Source: Massilibacteroides sp.
GTDB lineage: Bacteria > Bacteroidota > Bacteroidia > Bacteroidales > Tannerellaceae
Length of the DNA: 64,000 nucleotides
Assembly (NCBI RefSeq): GCF_028705895.1
Contig: NZ_JAQWCQ010000005.1
Location: 37,319 to 101,318, forward strand
Direction of reading: 5' to 3'
The stretch's first letter is position 1. Each line of letters opens with the position of its first letter. The notes below the pieces were generated by a model that worked only from the letters and a program-made list of their open reading frames with translations, searched no databases and was not told the origin of the DNA. Positions 18,642-27,050 of this stretch are shown here, piece after piece. Made by a program: the position numbers and the translations under genes.

Positions 18642-18730
18642 TATTATAATAATTAATTGTTAAAAAATAATTCAACTGTTAAAGCCACAATTATATGCTA
18701 CTCCATTTTTACAAGACAGGAAATACACAG

Positions 18731-18796
18731 ACTATAGTCTTTTTGGTTAAACACTATAGTCTTTTTAAAAAAACACTACTGTCTTTTCAAAAAAGG
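18731..18796. repeat. Three tandem 22-bp repeats in the leader of the B12-controlled gene
   Basis: Units at 18,731-18,752, 18,753-18,774 and 18,775-18,796 share ACTATAGTCTTTTT followed by an A-rich end; the third unit has diverged. The first copy includes the palindrome GACTATAGTC. They lie between the minus-strand riboswitch and the start codon at 18,641, inside the predicted leader transcript. A 7-bp inverted repeat (AAGCCGA at 18,822 and TCGGCTT at 18,880) frames the neighbouring part of the leader. The role is unknown. Confidence 0.75.
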
Positions 18797-18930
18797 CCTT
18801 TAGGCTTAATATGTTAAAAAGAAGCCGAGTCTGATTTTAATGACATTCGTCACTGATTATTTTTCTTTTAATCGTACAATCGGCTTATTCCACTACAAAT
18901 CCCGTTAGGTGGAATATAATTCACATGTAT

Positions 18931-19100
18931 GGCAGGTCTTCTGACTTACTCAACTTCAGAGCCGCCTTCCCGTCTATTGTAAAGACAGTGGCATAGGTAT
19001 TGTCTGAAGTATTGGATGAGCTTACAGCAGCGGGTCTGTCCGGGATTTTCACCCGGTTCCCTTTTAATCGCCGTTCCTGAACAGGTGGGCGAACCAATAC
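18931..19100 (-). promoter_or_regulatory. Cobalamin riboswitch for the minus-strand secreted protein
   Basis: Read on the minus strand, the region contains, in order, an AAAAGGGAAC box, GGGTGAAAATCCC, the GACAGACCCGCTGCTGTAAGC core, GCCACTGTC, GACGGGAAGGC and the terminal AGTCAGAAGACCTGCC, which is the conserved skeleton of the AdoCbl riboswitch. A -7 element TACCTTTG on the minus strand (19,106-19,113) sits just upstream. The leader continues about 290 nt to the start codon at 18,641. The riboswitch should reduce expression when cobalamin is plentiful. Open frames across it are not genes. Confidence 0.95.
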
Positions 19101-19160
19101 GATGACAAAGGTATAAATCTTATTCAAATAAAGAATGTAAAGTTTTTATTATCTTTACAT

Positions 19161-19335
19161 CAGTTTTGGTGATGATCTTTGTTTTCCAAAGAATCATTGA
19201 AAAGGGAATCAGGTGAAAGTCCTGAACAGACCCGCTGCTGTAAGCCCTGTTTTTATGTTGAGACATTCTTCAAGCCACTGTTCCGGAAGGGAATGGGAAG
19301 GCAGTCTTCAACAAGGGTAAGTCAGAAAACCTGCC
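19161..19335 (+). promoter_or_regulatory. Cobalamin riboswitch for the btuB operon
   Basis: On the plus strand the region shows GTTTTGGTGATG, AAAAGGGAATCAGGTGAAAGTCCTGA, the ACAGACCCGCTGCTGTAAGC core, GCCACTGTT, GGGAATGGGAAGGC and AAGTCAGAAAACCTGCC, the ordered conserved blocks of a cobalamin riboswitch. It lies 154 nt upstream of the btuB ATG. It is back to back with the minus-strand copy; the two aptamers are about 60 bp apart. Control of btuB and the three following genes by B12 is the normal arrangement in this phylum. Confidence 0.96.
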
Positions 19336-19489
19336 AGAATGTTTATGTTAAAAGCTTTCGTGGAATAGAGCTTAGGACAAACTGATGGGACAAATGATTT
19401 CCCCACTATAGTTTATCTTTTATCAAACTCCGGTAATCTGTTGCAGATCTCGAACGAAAGCGGTTAAAAAATGGTTTAAGCAGCTTTTT

Positions 19490-21505
19490 ATGTTTATAAA
19501 AAAAACATGTTTGATTTTTGTTTCTTTTTTCGGCTTTGTTGTGTTGTCTGCGCAGAGTCGTTTGGATAGTATCCAGGTTTTGAATGAGGTGGTGGTCACT
19601 GCCTCTCAGAATAAAGAGGTTATTGCTCCTCAGAAACTTTCCGGCAAAGAATTAGAAATGCTCAATACATTTTCTGTTGCTGATGCCATACGCTATTTTT
19701 CCGGAGTTCAGTTGAAAGATTATGGAGGGGTAGGCGGATTAAAAACGGTTAATATCCGTAGTTTGGGAACGAATCAGGTCGGTGTTTTTTATAACGGCAT
19801 TCAGCTGGGAAATGCACAGAACGGACAAGTCGATCTGGGTAAATTCTCTATGGATAATATCGAAGAAATAGCACTTTATAATGGTCAGAAAAGTAAGATA
19901 TTCCAATCTGCCCGTGATTTCGGAGCGGCAAGCAGTATTTATATTACCCCACGTAAACCTCGTTTTAGCGGAAATAAAAATACGAATATCAGAGCAGGAC
20001 TGAAAGTGGGTTCTTTTGATCAGCTCAATCCTTCACTTTTGGTGGAATATAAAATAAGCGATTATGTGAATCTGTCGTTTAATGGAGAATGGATTAATTC
20101 AAGCGGGAAATACAAAGTACATTATAAACGGGTTTTCCCCGATACCGATATAGTCGCTTACGATACGACGGCAACGCGTGAGAACGGAGATATCAATGCC
20201 TCTCGCTTAGAAGCGTCTCTGTATGGTGCTTTATCAAAAGGTTCATGGAATATCAATGCGTATAATTATTCTTCAAACCGGGGAGTGCCGGGAGCTATAA
20301 TTAATAATGTGTGGCGACGGGGTGAACGGATGAATGATGTTAATTCGTTTATTCAAGGTAATGGAAAATATGAGGTTTCTGATTGGTGGACCACCCAGCT
20401 GAATGCAAAGTATGCTGCCGACTATACTCATTTTGAAAACTTCGACTATACGCTTTATCCTACCAATAATAAGTTCAGGCAGAAAGAATTCTATATCGCA
20501 ACCGCCAATCTCTTTCCGCTTACAAGCTGGTGGGATATGTCTTTATCCTACGATTTTCAATGGAATACGCTGGATGCCGACTTTCAACGTATGGATGATT
20601 ATGATGTTTTTGCGTATCCAACCCGCTATTCGCATTGGCTTGCTTTGGCCACGGCTGTTGAATTCAATCGTTTGCGTATGCAGGCAAGTCTCTTGGGTAC
20701 GTTTGTTAATGAAACGGTAAAAAAGTATGAGGCTCCGGAAGATAAACAAGTATTTTCTCCCGCTTTTTTTGCTTCCTATAAACTCTTAAGAGAAGCGGAT
20801 TTTCGGTTGAATGCGTTCTATAAGAAAGTGTTCAGAATGGCTACATTCAATGAAATGTATTATGTAGAGATGATTAGCTCTGATATTAATCCCGAATATG
20901 CCACTCAGTATAATCTGGGGCTGACTTATCAGAAAGAGAATAAACATTCTTTTATCCGGAATCTGAACGTACAGGTGGATGCGTATTATAATAAAGTGGA
21001 AGATAAGATTATTTCCACGCCTAAAAGTCCCCTGTTTAAATGGACTACGTATAATCTGGGACTTGTCGAGATTAAGGGAATTGATGCGTCAGTGGGTACT
21101 ATGTTCGATATGCATAAGGTCTTGTTCAATACAAAAATACAATATACGTATCAGAAAGCGCAAAACTTTACGGACCCGACCGATACCTTTTATGGCGACC
21201 AGATTCCGTATATTCCCTGGCATAGTGGAACGTTGATCGCCTCTGCAATGTATAAAAACTGGATTCTGAATTATAGTTTTATCTACACAGGCGAACGTTA
21301 TAGTCAGTCAGACAATATTATCTACAACCATGTACAACCCTGGTACACACACGATATCTCGTTGGTTAAGACATTCAAAATAAATGAACTGAACTTTAAA
21401 GCAACCTTAGAAGTGAATAACCTGCTTAGCCAGGATTATGAAGTGATTTTTAATTATCCGATGCCTAAACGTAATTACAGGCTCTCATTCGTGGTGGAAT
21501 TATGA
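19490..21505 (+). CDS. btuB: TonB-dependent vitamin B12 receptor
   Basis: The 671-residue protein has a signal peptide (1-21), a TonB-box-like LNEVVVTAS near residues 31-39, a plug domain (about 45-160) with VQLKDYGGVGGLKTVNIRSLG, and a 22-strand-type barrel ending in the aromatic strand RNYRLSFVVEL. Such receptors import cobalamin across the outer membrane using TonB energy. The direct downstream position of a cobalamin riboswitch and the BtuG-like gene overlapping its stop support a BtuB assignment. It lacks the CarboxypepD-like N-terminal extension of SusC proteins. The BtuG-like gene begins at 21,502, a 4-bp overlap, indicating translational coupling. Confidence 0.9.
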   Translation: MFIKKTCLIFVSFFGFVVLSAQSRLDSIQVLNEVVVTASQNKEVIAPQKLSGKELEMLNTFSVADAIRYFSGVQLKDYGGVGGLKTVNIRSLGTNQVGVFYNGIQLGNAQNGQVDLGKFSMDNIEEIALYNGQKSKIFQSARDFGAASSIYITPRKPRFSGNKNTNIRAGLKVGSFDQLNPSLLVEYKISDYVNLSFNGEWINSSGKYKVHYKRVFPDTDIVAYDTTATRENGDINASRLEASLYGALSKGSWNINAYNYSSNRGVPGAIINNVWRRGERMNDVNSFIQGNGKYEVSDWWTTQLNAKYAADYTHFENFDYTLYPTNNKFRQKEFYIATANLFPLTSWWDMSLSYDFQWNTLDADFQRMDDYDVFAYPTRYSHWLALATAVEFNRLRMQASLLGTFVNETVKKYEAPEDKQVFSPAFFASYKLLREADFRLNAFYKKVFRMATFNEMYYVEMISSDINPEYATQYNLGLTYQKENKHSFIRNLNVQVDAYYNKVEDKIISTPKSPLFKWTTYNLGLVEIKGIDASVGTMFDMHKVLFNTKIQYTYQKAQNFTDPTDTFYGDQIPYIPWHSGTLIASAMYKNWILNYSFIYTGERYSQSDNIIYNHVQPWYTHDISLVKTFKINELNFKATLEVNNLLSQDYEVIFNYPMPKRNYRLSFVVEL

Positions 21506-22677
21506 GGCATTTGAAACTATATATTACTTGTTTTTTTACTCTCTGCCTGCTGTTTTCGTGTAGAGAAGACGAACATATTGTTATTTCAGAATTTCAGCGG
21601 ATACCCGATACCGTTGATGCGGATACGGAAATTGCCGGTATGTACCTGGTGAACGAGGGGAATATGGGAAGTAATAAATGTACGTTGGATTATCTGGATT
21701 TTACTACTTCCGTTTACCTGCGTAATATATATGCCGAACGTAATCCTACTGTTGTTAAAGAGTTGGGAGACGTGGGAAATGACATTCAGATCTATGGCGG
21801 CAAACTTTATGTTGTTGTCAACTGCTCGAATAAGGTCGAAGTTTTGGATGCGCGAACCGGCATACGTTTGACACAGATTGAAATACCTAATTGCCGGTAT
21901 GTACGTTTCTATCGAGGGTATGCGTATGTAAGTTCTTATGTGTCGGGCGTGCTGATAGATCCGAATGCTCCTTTAGGCGCCGTCTTTAAAGTGGACACAA
22001 CGACATTGAATATTGTAGATAAAGTAACCGTTGGCTATCAGCCTGAAGAAATGGAAGTGCTTGGCGAATACCTCTATGTGGCCAATTCGGGAGGGTATAG
22101 AACTCCCTATTATGATAATACGGTGTCTGTTATAGAGTTGGAGCGATTTAAGCAAGTTAAAAAGATTGTTGTAGAAATAAACCTACACCGGATCAGAAAA
22201 GATAAGTATAACAGACTCTGGGTGAGTTCGCGTGGAAATTATAATGATGTGGATTCTCCCTACGGTACGGTATCTTCTAATTTGTTCTTATTGGAAAAGA
22301 AGGTCGGCTACAATGACATGGTCGTGACTGATACAATCAATATCCCATGTTCAAATATGGCATTGCACGGAGATTCGCTGTATCTCTACAGTCATGATTA
22401 TGACAACCAGACGCAAAATAGTAGTCTGACCTATGCTATTGTTGATATTCGAACAAAAGAGGTTGTTAGCAAGAACTTTATTACGGATGGGACGGAAGAT
22501 GAAATTAAGATGCCTTATGGAATAAATATCCATCCCGAAACAGGTGATATCTACGTGACCGATGCAAAAAATTACGTGTCAACAGGAACCTTATCTTGCT
22601 ATGATAAAACGGGAAAGCGTAAATGGCGTGTACAAACAGGGGATATCCCTGCTCATATGGTGTTTCTAAAGAAATGA
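21502..22677 (+). CDS. btuG: BtuG-like surface lipoprotein (beta-propeller)
   Basis: The 391-residue protein has a lipoprotein signal with Cys at residue 20 (LCLLFSCRED). The mature part begins with GMYLVNEGNMGSNKCTLDYLD, then repeats of the type GNDIQIYGGKLYVVVNCSNKVEVLD and VGYQPEEMEVLGEYLYVANSGG, at the spacing of a seven-bladed propeller (DUF5074/YncE-like). Bacteroides BtuG proteins of this fold sit on the cell surface over BtuB and bind B12 with very high affinity. Position directly after btuB, overlapping by 4 bp, and shared riboswitch control make that role likely here. The stop overlaps the next gene's ATG (ATGA at 22,674). Confidence 0.85.
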   Translation: MRHLKLYITCFFTLCLLFSCREDEHIVISEFQRIPDTVDADTEIAGMYLVNEGNMGSNKCTLDYLDFTTSVYLRNIYAERNPTVVKELGDVGNDIQIYGGKLYVVVNCSNKVEVLDARTGIRLTQIEIPNCRYVRFYRGYAYVSSYVSGVLIDPNAPLGAVFKVDTTTLNIVDKVTVGYQPEEMEVLGEYLYVANSGGYRTPYYDNTVSVIELERFKQVKKIVVEINLHRIRKDKYNRLWVSSRGNYNDVDSPYGTVSSNLFLLEKKVGYNDMVVTDTINIPCSNMALHGDSLYLYSHDYDNQTQNSSLTYAIVDIRTKEVVSKNFITDGTEDEIKMPYGINIHPETGDIYVTDAKNYVSTGTLSCYDKTGKRKWRVQTGDIPAHMVFLKK

Positions 22678-23888
22678 GAATGAAAGAACAACATAGTATA
22701 TTTCTGATCCTGTTAGGATTTATCGCATCGTTTTGGAGTTGCGAACGAGAAACGCCTATTCTCAGTTTGGGATTAGATGATGAATATTATTTATATCGGA
22801 TGCAGGGCTATCGGTTTTCGCCCGGGTTTACAGGAGATTCTTATCGGTGGAGTCTGTTGTTACCAGATGGCAGGGACTCATTACTCTCAACCGAACACAG
22901 TTATACTTTTGTTCAGAAAGAGGAGGGGAGCTATTCTATTCGCTTTGAGATTCTTGATGCGGAAAAACCATACGTTTTTGATTTTGAGGTGGAAGTCTTA
23001 CATGAGACTGTAGAGTATAGTCCTTATATCTCTCGTGTGCTTGAATACAAACCGGCTCCCGGACAGTTCGTTAATGAAATGCCTTTATATGAGGAAGGTG
23101 ATACTGAGGAAACAATGCGAAAAAAAGCGGAAGAGAATATTTCCGGCAAAAACGATGTGATGATTTCTTTAGGTGGTTTCGGAGGCTATGTAACTTTTGG
23201 CTTTGATCATACAGTAATGAATGTAAAAGGGGGTAAAGATTTTTCGATACTCGGCAATGCTTTTTATTCTTTGGTGGAAGTTGGAAAATCAGGTGGTAGT
23301 TGCGAACCGGGTATTGTAATGGTAGCCTTTGATGAAAATCAAAACGGTCAACCGGACGAGGAGGAATGGTTTGAATTAGCCGGTAGTGAATACTATAAAC
23401 CGGAAACTTTCAAGAATTATAAAATTACTTATTATAAACCTGAAGCAGATAAGCTACCGTTGCCCGATAATAGCGGTAATCTGACAGATACTACTTATGT
23501 CAAATGGATCGATAATCTGGGAATGAGCGGTTACATTCCTAAAAATAAATTTCACAAACAAGATTATTATCCCAAGTGGATCAATGAAACAGAGCTCTCT
23601 TTTCAGGGGACACGGTTGGCTGATAATGCGGAGGATGTCAGTGGGTTGGGTACGTATTGGGTATTATACTCGTATGATTGGGGATATGTGGACAATCATC
23701 CGAATGACTCTACGTCATTGATTAGTTTTGATATAGACTGGGCAATAGATAAAAATGGTCAGCCGGTTGATCTTCCGGGTGTAGATTTCGTACGCGTCTA
23801 TACAGGAATAAATCAATCTTGCGGTTGGATAGGTGAAACCTCTACAGAAATAATTCGTGCACAGGATTTACACCTTGAAGCAAAATAA
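22674..23888 (+). CDS. Surface lipoprotein of the B12 operon (PKD-like, BtuH candidate)
   Basis: Starting at the ATG that overlaps the btuG stop (ATGA), the protein is 404 residues with a lipobox at FWSCERE (Cys about residue 22). The first 100 residues look like a PKD/Ig-type domain. From about residue 110 it shows YSPYISRVLEYKPAPGQFVNE, then GGFGGYVTFGFDHTV and GNAFYS, and acidic DENQNGQPDEEEWFELAGSEY, a pattern known in Bacteroidales B12 loci as a cell-surface protein family. The acidic segment could bind calcium. A B12-binding role like that proposed for BtuH proteins is possible but not shown. An upstream in-frame start at 22,623 inside btuG was not used. Confidence 0.75.
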   Translation: MRMKEQHSIFLILLGFIASFWSCERETPILSLGLDDEYYLYRMQGYRFSPGFTGDSYRWSLLLPDGRDSLLSTEHSYTFVQKEEGSYSIRFEILDAEKPYVFDFEVEVLHETVEYSPYISRVLEYKPAPGQFVNEMPLYEEGDTEETMRKKAEENISGKNDVMISLGGFGGYVTFGFDHTVMNVKGGKDFSILGNAFYSLVEVGKSGGSCEPGIVMVAFDENQNGQPDEEEWFELAGSEYYKPETFKNYKITYYKPEADKLPLPDNSGNLTDTTYVKWIDNLGMSGYIPKNKFHKQDYYPKWINETELSFQGTRLADNAEDVSGLGTYWVLYSYDWGYVDNHPNDSTSLISFDIDWAIDKNGQPVDLPGVDFVRVYTGINQSCGWIGETSTEIIRAQDLHLEAK

Positions 23889-23915
23889 TAAATGAATAAC
23901 AAATAAGAATAAAAA

Positions 23916-25655
23916 ATGAACAGGATCTTTACTTTATTAGTTGCATTATCTGTTTCTTTTTCTGTTTTTAGCCAGGAAGAAACAGAATATACTGAAGGAG
24001 TCTTCATTGTTAATGAAGATTGGTACGGACATCAGAATAGTACTATTAATTTTCTTTCTGATGACGGAGAATGGACATATCGGGTTTTCCAGAAAAATAA
24101 TTCCGGAAAAGAATTAGGTTGTACAAGTCAGTTCGGAGCGATCTATGGAGGAAAATTCTATGTCGTGTCAAAACAAGAACGTGATCCCGGAGCTCAGGTA
24201 ACCGGTAGTCGTTTTGCTGTTTGTGATGCTAAAACAATGAAATGCCTGAAAGAGTTTCAAACGATTGCAACAGACGATTCGGGTAAATCAATCGCTGACG
24301 GTCGTTCGTTTCTTGGTGTAAATGAGAAAAAAGGATATATCGGTACAAGCAACGGTATCTGGCTTTATGATATAGAGAAGATGGAGATCGGAAACCAGAT
24401 CGAAGGAACCGGAAACCCCAATGGCTCGGGTTATGGGCAATTATATTATGCGCAAATAGGAACAATGATCCGTACAGAAGATTATGTGTTTGCGGTACAT
24501 CAGAAAAACGGTCTGATTGTTATTGACCCTGAAACGGATAAAGTAATACGCACAATTGCTCCACCTGAATATATAGATGAAGAAGAGGTTAAATCCCGTG
24601 GGTTTGGTTCAATAGTACAATCTAAGGACGGTTCCTTATGGATCAGTATGGCATATAACACAGCCGGTGGTGGAGGAACACTGCCTTATCTGATTAAAAT
24701 GAACCCCTATACCTTTGAAGCAGATACAATTCAGATTCCGAATGAACAAGGCATTGAAGAAATTCCTAACTCTTGGTATGCCTGGACTGCCGATGGTTTT
24801 TGTGCAAGTACGCAGGAAAATAAGATTTACTGGAATGGAAACAATGGTAATAGCTGGTTTAAAGGCAGAAGAATATTCTGTTATGACATAGACAACAATA
24901 CTTTTTCAAAGATTTATGATTTTGAAGAAATGCCGGGCAACTGGATATTGTATGGTGCAGGGTTTAGATTGCATCCAGTGACAGACGATATCTATGCCTC
25001 TATATTTCACGAGTTTCAGGATCCGACTTATGAGACAGTGCGTATAAATAATAAAGGAGAATTGCTTCACGAATACCCGATGATTTCAAATTACTGGTTT
25101 CCGGCCATGCCTGTATTTCCCGATAATCATGTACCGGTGGTTACTGATATTCCAAATGTTTATTGTAACAGGGCGGATACTTATACGCTTCCTCTAAATA
25201 CTTATGTCAAAGATGAAGATAATACGTCTGTCTCTATCGTAAAAACAGTTTTAAGTAATAGTGCTCCTGATATTTATGAAGCAACCACGCGTAACGGGGA
25301 ATTACAGATTAATCCTGTTGGTGACAAGACAGGTAGTGGAACTATTATAGTGCAATTCAATTCGAATGGACAGCTCATTAGCCGGAATATTAACGTAACG
25401 ATTGGCGATCTGCCTACGGCAACCGAAACTGTTTCTACAGATAACGAACGCATTTATATTGCCAATAATACACTGTATGCTGAAAATTGCAACGCATACC
25501 AAATCAGCCTGTTTAATATCAATGGTGTAAAATTGAAAGAAATAAGAATTGGCGGAAATGAGTATTCCGAATCGCTCAATCTACCAAGAGGAATCTATAT
25601 CCTTCACGCCACGAAAGACGGCTCCGTTATAACGAGAAAAATTGTAATAAAGTAA
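23916..25655 (+). CDS. Secreted propeller protein (DUF5074/BtuG-like) with T9SS-like C-terminus
   Basis: The 579-residue protein has an SPI signal peptide (about 1-19, ending SVFSQ) rather than a lipobox. Residues 25-400 read like a beta propeller related to the BtuG-type protein two genes upstream: GVFIVNEDWYGHQNSTINFLS resembles that protein's VNEGNMGSNKCTLDYLD, and blades such as GKFYVVSKQE follow. An Ig/cadherin-like stretch comes next (about 405-500). The last 70 residues (NNTLYAENCNAYQISLFNINGVKLKEI to GIYILHATKDGSVITRKIVIK) fit a T9SS sorting domain. It follows the lipoprotein gene by 27 bp, in the btuB operon. I infer a second corrinoid-binding surface protein delivered by T9SS. A bidirectional hairpin ends the operon. 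Confidence 0.78.
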   Translation: MNRIFTLLVALSVSFSVFSQEETEYTEGVFIVNEDWYGHQNSTINFLSDDGEWTYRVFQKNNSGKELGCTSQFGAIYGGKFYVVSKQERDPGAQVTGSRFAVCDAKTMKCLKEFQTIATDDSGKSIADGRSFLGVNEKKGYIGTSNGIWLYDIEKMEIGNQIEGTGNPNGSGYGQLYYAQIGTMIRTEDYVFAVHQKNGLIVIDPETDKVIRTIAPPEYIDEEEVKSRGFGSIVQSKDGSLWISMAYNTAGGGGTLPYLIKMNPYTFEADTIQIPNEQGIEEIPNSWYAWTADGFCASTQENKIYWNGNNGNSWFKGRRIFCYDIDNNTFSKIYDFEEMPGNWILYGAGFRLHPVTDDIYASIFHEFQDPTYETVRINNKGELLHEYPMISNYWFPAMPVFPDNHVPVVTDIPNVYCNRADTYTLPLNTYVKDEDNTSVSIVKTVLSNSAPDIYEATTRNGELQINPVGDKTGSGTIIVQFNSNGQLISRNINVTIGDLPTATETVSTDNERIYIANNTLYAENCNAYQISLFNINGVKLKEIRIGGNEYSESLNLPRGIYILHATKDGSVITRKIVIK

Positions 25656-25663
25656 GTTTGTGT

Positions 25664-25703
25664 TTTTACGGGATTAAAGTTTATAACCTTTGATCCCGTA
25701 AAA
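25664..25703. terminator. Bidirectional terminator overlapping the end of the permease gene
   Basis: TTTTACGGGAT (25,664-25,674) pairs with ATCCCGTAAAA (25,693-25,703), with further pairing toward the loop (AAAGTT/AACCTTT). The right arm lies inside the last codons of the minus-strand permease gene. The hairpin ends both the B12 operon and the permease transcript. Confidence 0.75.
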
Positions 25704-26891
25704 CATAATATAAATAAAGCATACTAATGGTATGATGAAGCCTATAGCCATTGTCTTTTCACCCATATAACCCATTAACATGGGAGCAAAAGCTCCTCCC
25801 GATACTCCCATAATGATGTACGAGGAGGCTCTTTTAGTATAAGACCCCATCCCCGATAATCCCAAGGCAAAAATAGTAGGGAACATAATCGACATAAAAA
25901 AGAAACTGGCATACAAGGCATATAACGAGATCGTACCAAGTTGTAAAATCACTAATATCATGGCTATGACACATATTAAGGAATAGGCTGTCAATAGTTT
26001 ATGCGCTTTGAAGCGTCCCATAATGAAACTGCCCGATAGACGTCCGATCATGAATAATAACATACCACCGAACGCAAGAAAATGAGAGGCCTTAAGAGGA
26101 GTGATGGTTGTGTCGAGTTCGGTTACATAGTTAATGAAGAAACTGAATATACCCGTCTGAGCTGCACAATAAAGAAACTGTGCTATAACCGCTAATAAAA
26201 AATGTTTATGCTTCCACATAGGACGAGATGGTTCCGACGCAACGATCTGTTCATCTTTCTCTTCTATATTAGGTAAGCGCGTGAAAGCAAACAAGATCGC
26301 AATTAACAATGTGCAAATACCCAGTATTATATATGGTTTTGTTAATGCCATAGTGTCTCCCGCTTCTGCTCCTAAGATTAATTGTCCGCCAATAAACGGA
26401 CCTAATACCCAGCCTAAACCGTTAAAAGACTGAGAGAGATTGATGCGTTGAGCTGCACTTTCCTTCGGTCCTAAAACGGTAGAATAAGGATTTGCTGCCG
26501 TTTCTAAAACACATAATCCGCAGGCAACAATAAACAAGGCTATCAGAAAAGGATCTGCTGAGTGTAAATAAGCTGCAGGTATAAAACTTAACGCCCCAAG
26601 AGCATAGAGTAATAATCCGAGAATGATGCCTTTCTTATAGCCATAACGTTTCATAAACAATCCCGCCGGTATGCCGATTAAACCATAAGCAATATAGGTC
26701 GAAAATTGGACAAGTCCCGATTGCGCTTTACTCATTGTGAATGCAACCTGGAAATGTTTATTTAGTACGTCTAATAATCCATGAGCCATGCCCCACATTA
26801 AAAACAAACTCGTAACGAGTATAAAAGGTATCAGATAGGATTTTCCGGTCGGTGATTGAAATAAGGATTGTTTCAATGGCTTTTCTTTCAT
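25674..26891 (-). CDS. MFS sugar permease (FucP/glucose-galactose type)
   Basis: The 405-residue protein has about 12 hydrophobic helices. Its N-terminal half shows LFLMWGMAHGLLDVLNKHFQ, the variant of the N-terminal FucP-family signature (normally GxxxALNDIL), and SGLVQFSTYIAYGLIGIPAGLFMKRYGYKKG in two parts. ACGLCVLETAANPYSTVLGP is the characteristic loop-5 ETAANPY motif. Members are proton-coupled importers of fucose, glucose, galactose or similar sugars. No sugar kinase is adjacent, so the substrate is open. It is monocistronic and converges on the B12 operon. Confidence 0.88.
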   Translation of the reverse strand: MKEKPLKQSLFQSPTGKSYLIPFILVTSLFLMWGMAHGLLDVLNKHFQVAFTMSKAQSGLVQFSTYIAYGLIGIPAGLFMKRYGYKKGIILGLLLYALGALSFIPAAYLHSADPFLIALFIVACGLCVLETAANPYSTVLGPKESAAQRINLSQSFNGLGWVLGPFIGGQLILGAEAGDTMALTKPYIILGICTLLIAILFAFTRLPNIEEKDEQIVASEPSRPMWKHKHFLLAVIAQFLYCAAQTGIFSFFINYVTELDTTITPLKASHFLAFGGMLLFMIGRLSGSFIMGRFKAHKLLTAYSLICVIAMILVILQLGTISLYALYASFFFMSIMFPTIFALGLSGMGSYTKRASSYIIMGVSGGAFAPMLMGYMGEKTMAIGFIIPLVCFIYIMFYGIKGYKL

Positions 26892-27050
26892 GGTATATTT
26901 TTATTCGTTTAACTGACTCTCGTTTCAAAATTAATGTTTTTTTTTGATTGTGAAAGACGATCTGATGAATCAGAAGCTATGTGGATTAATTTAACTATAT
27001 TTGGCGAATTATATTGTGGATATGTTTAATCCTATATTTTCAGGCATCTG

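Noticed and set aside
18921..19127. Minus-strand open frame of 68 codons
   Set aside because: It covers the minus-strand cobalamin riboswitch and its promoter; the conserved RNA blocks explain the sequence.
19179..19385. Plus-strand open frame of 68 codons
   Set aside because: It lies inside the cobalamin riboswitch aptamer and follows RNA motifs, not protein features.
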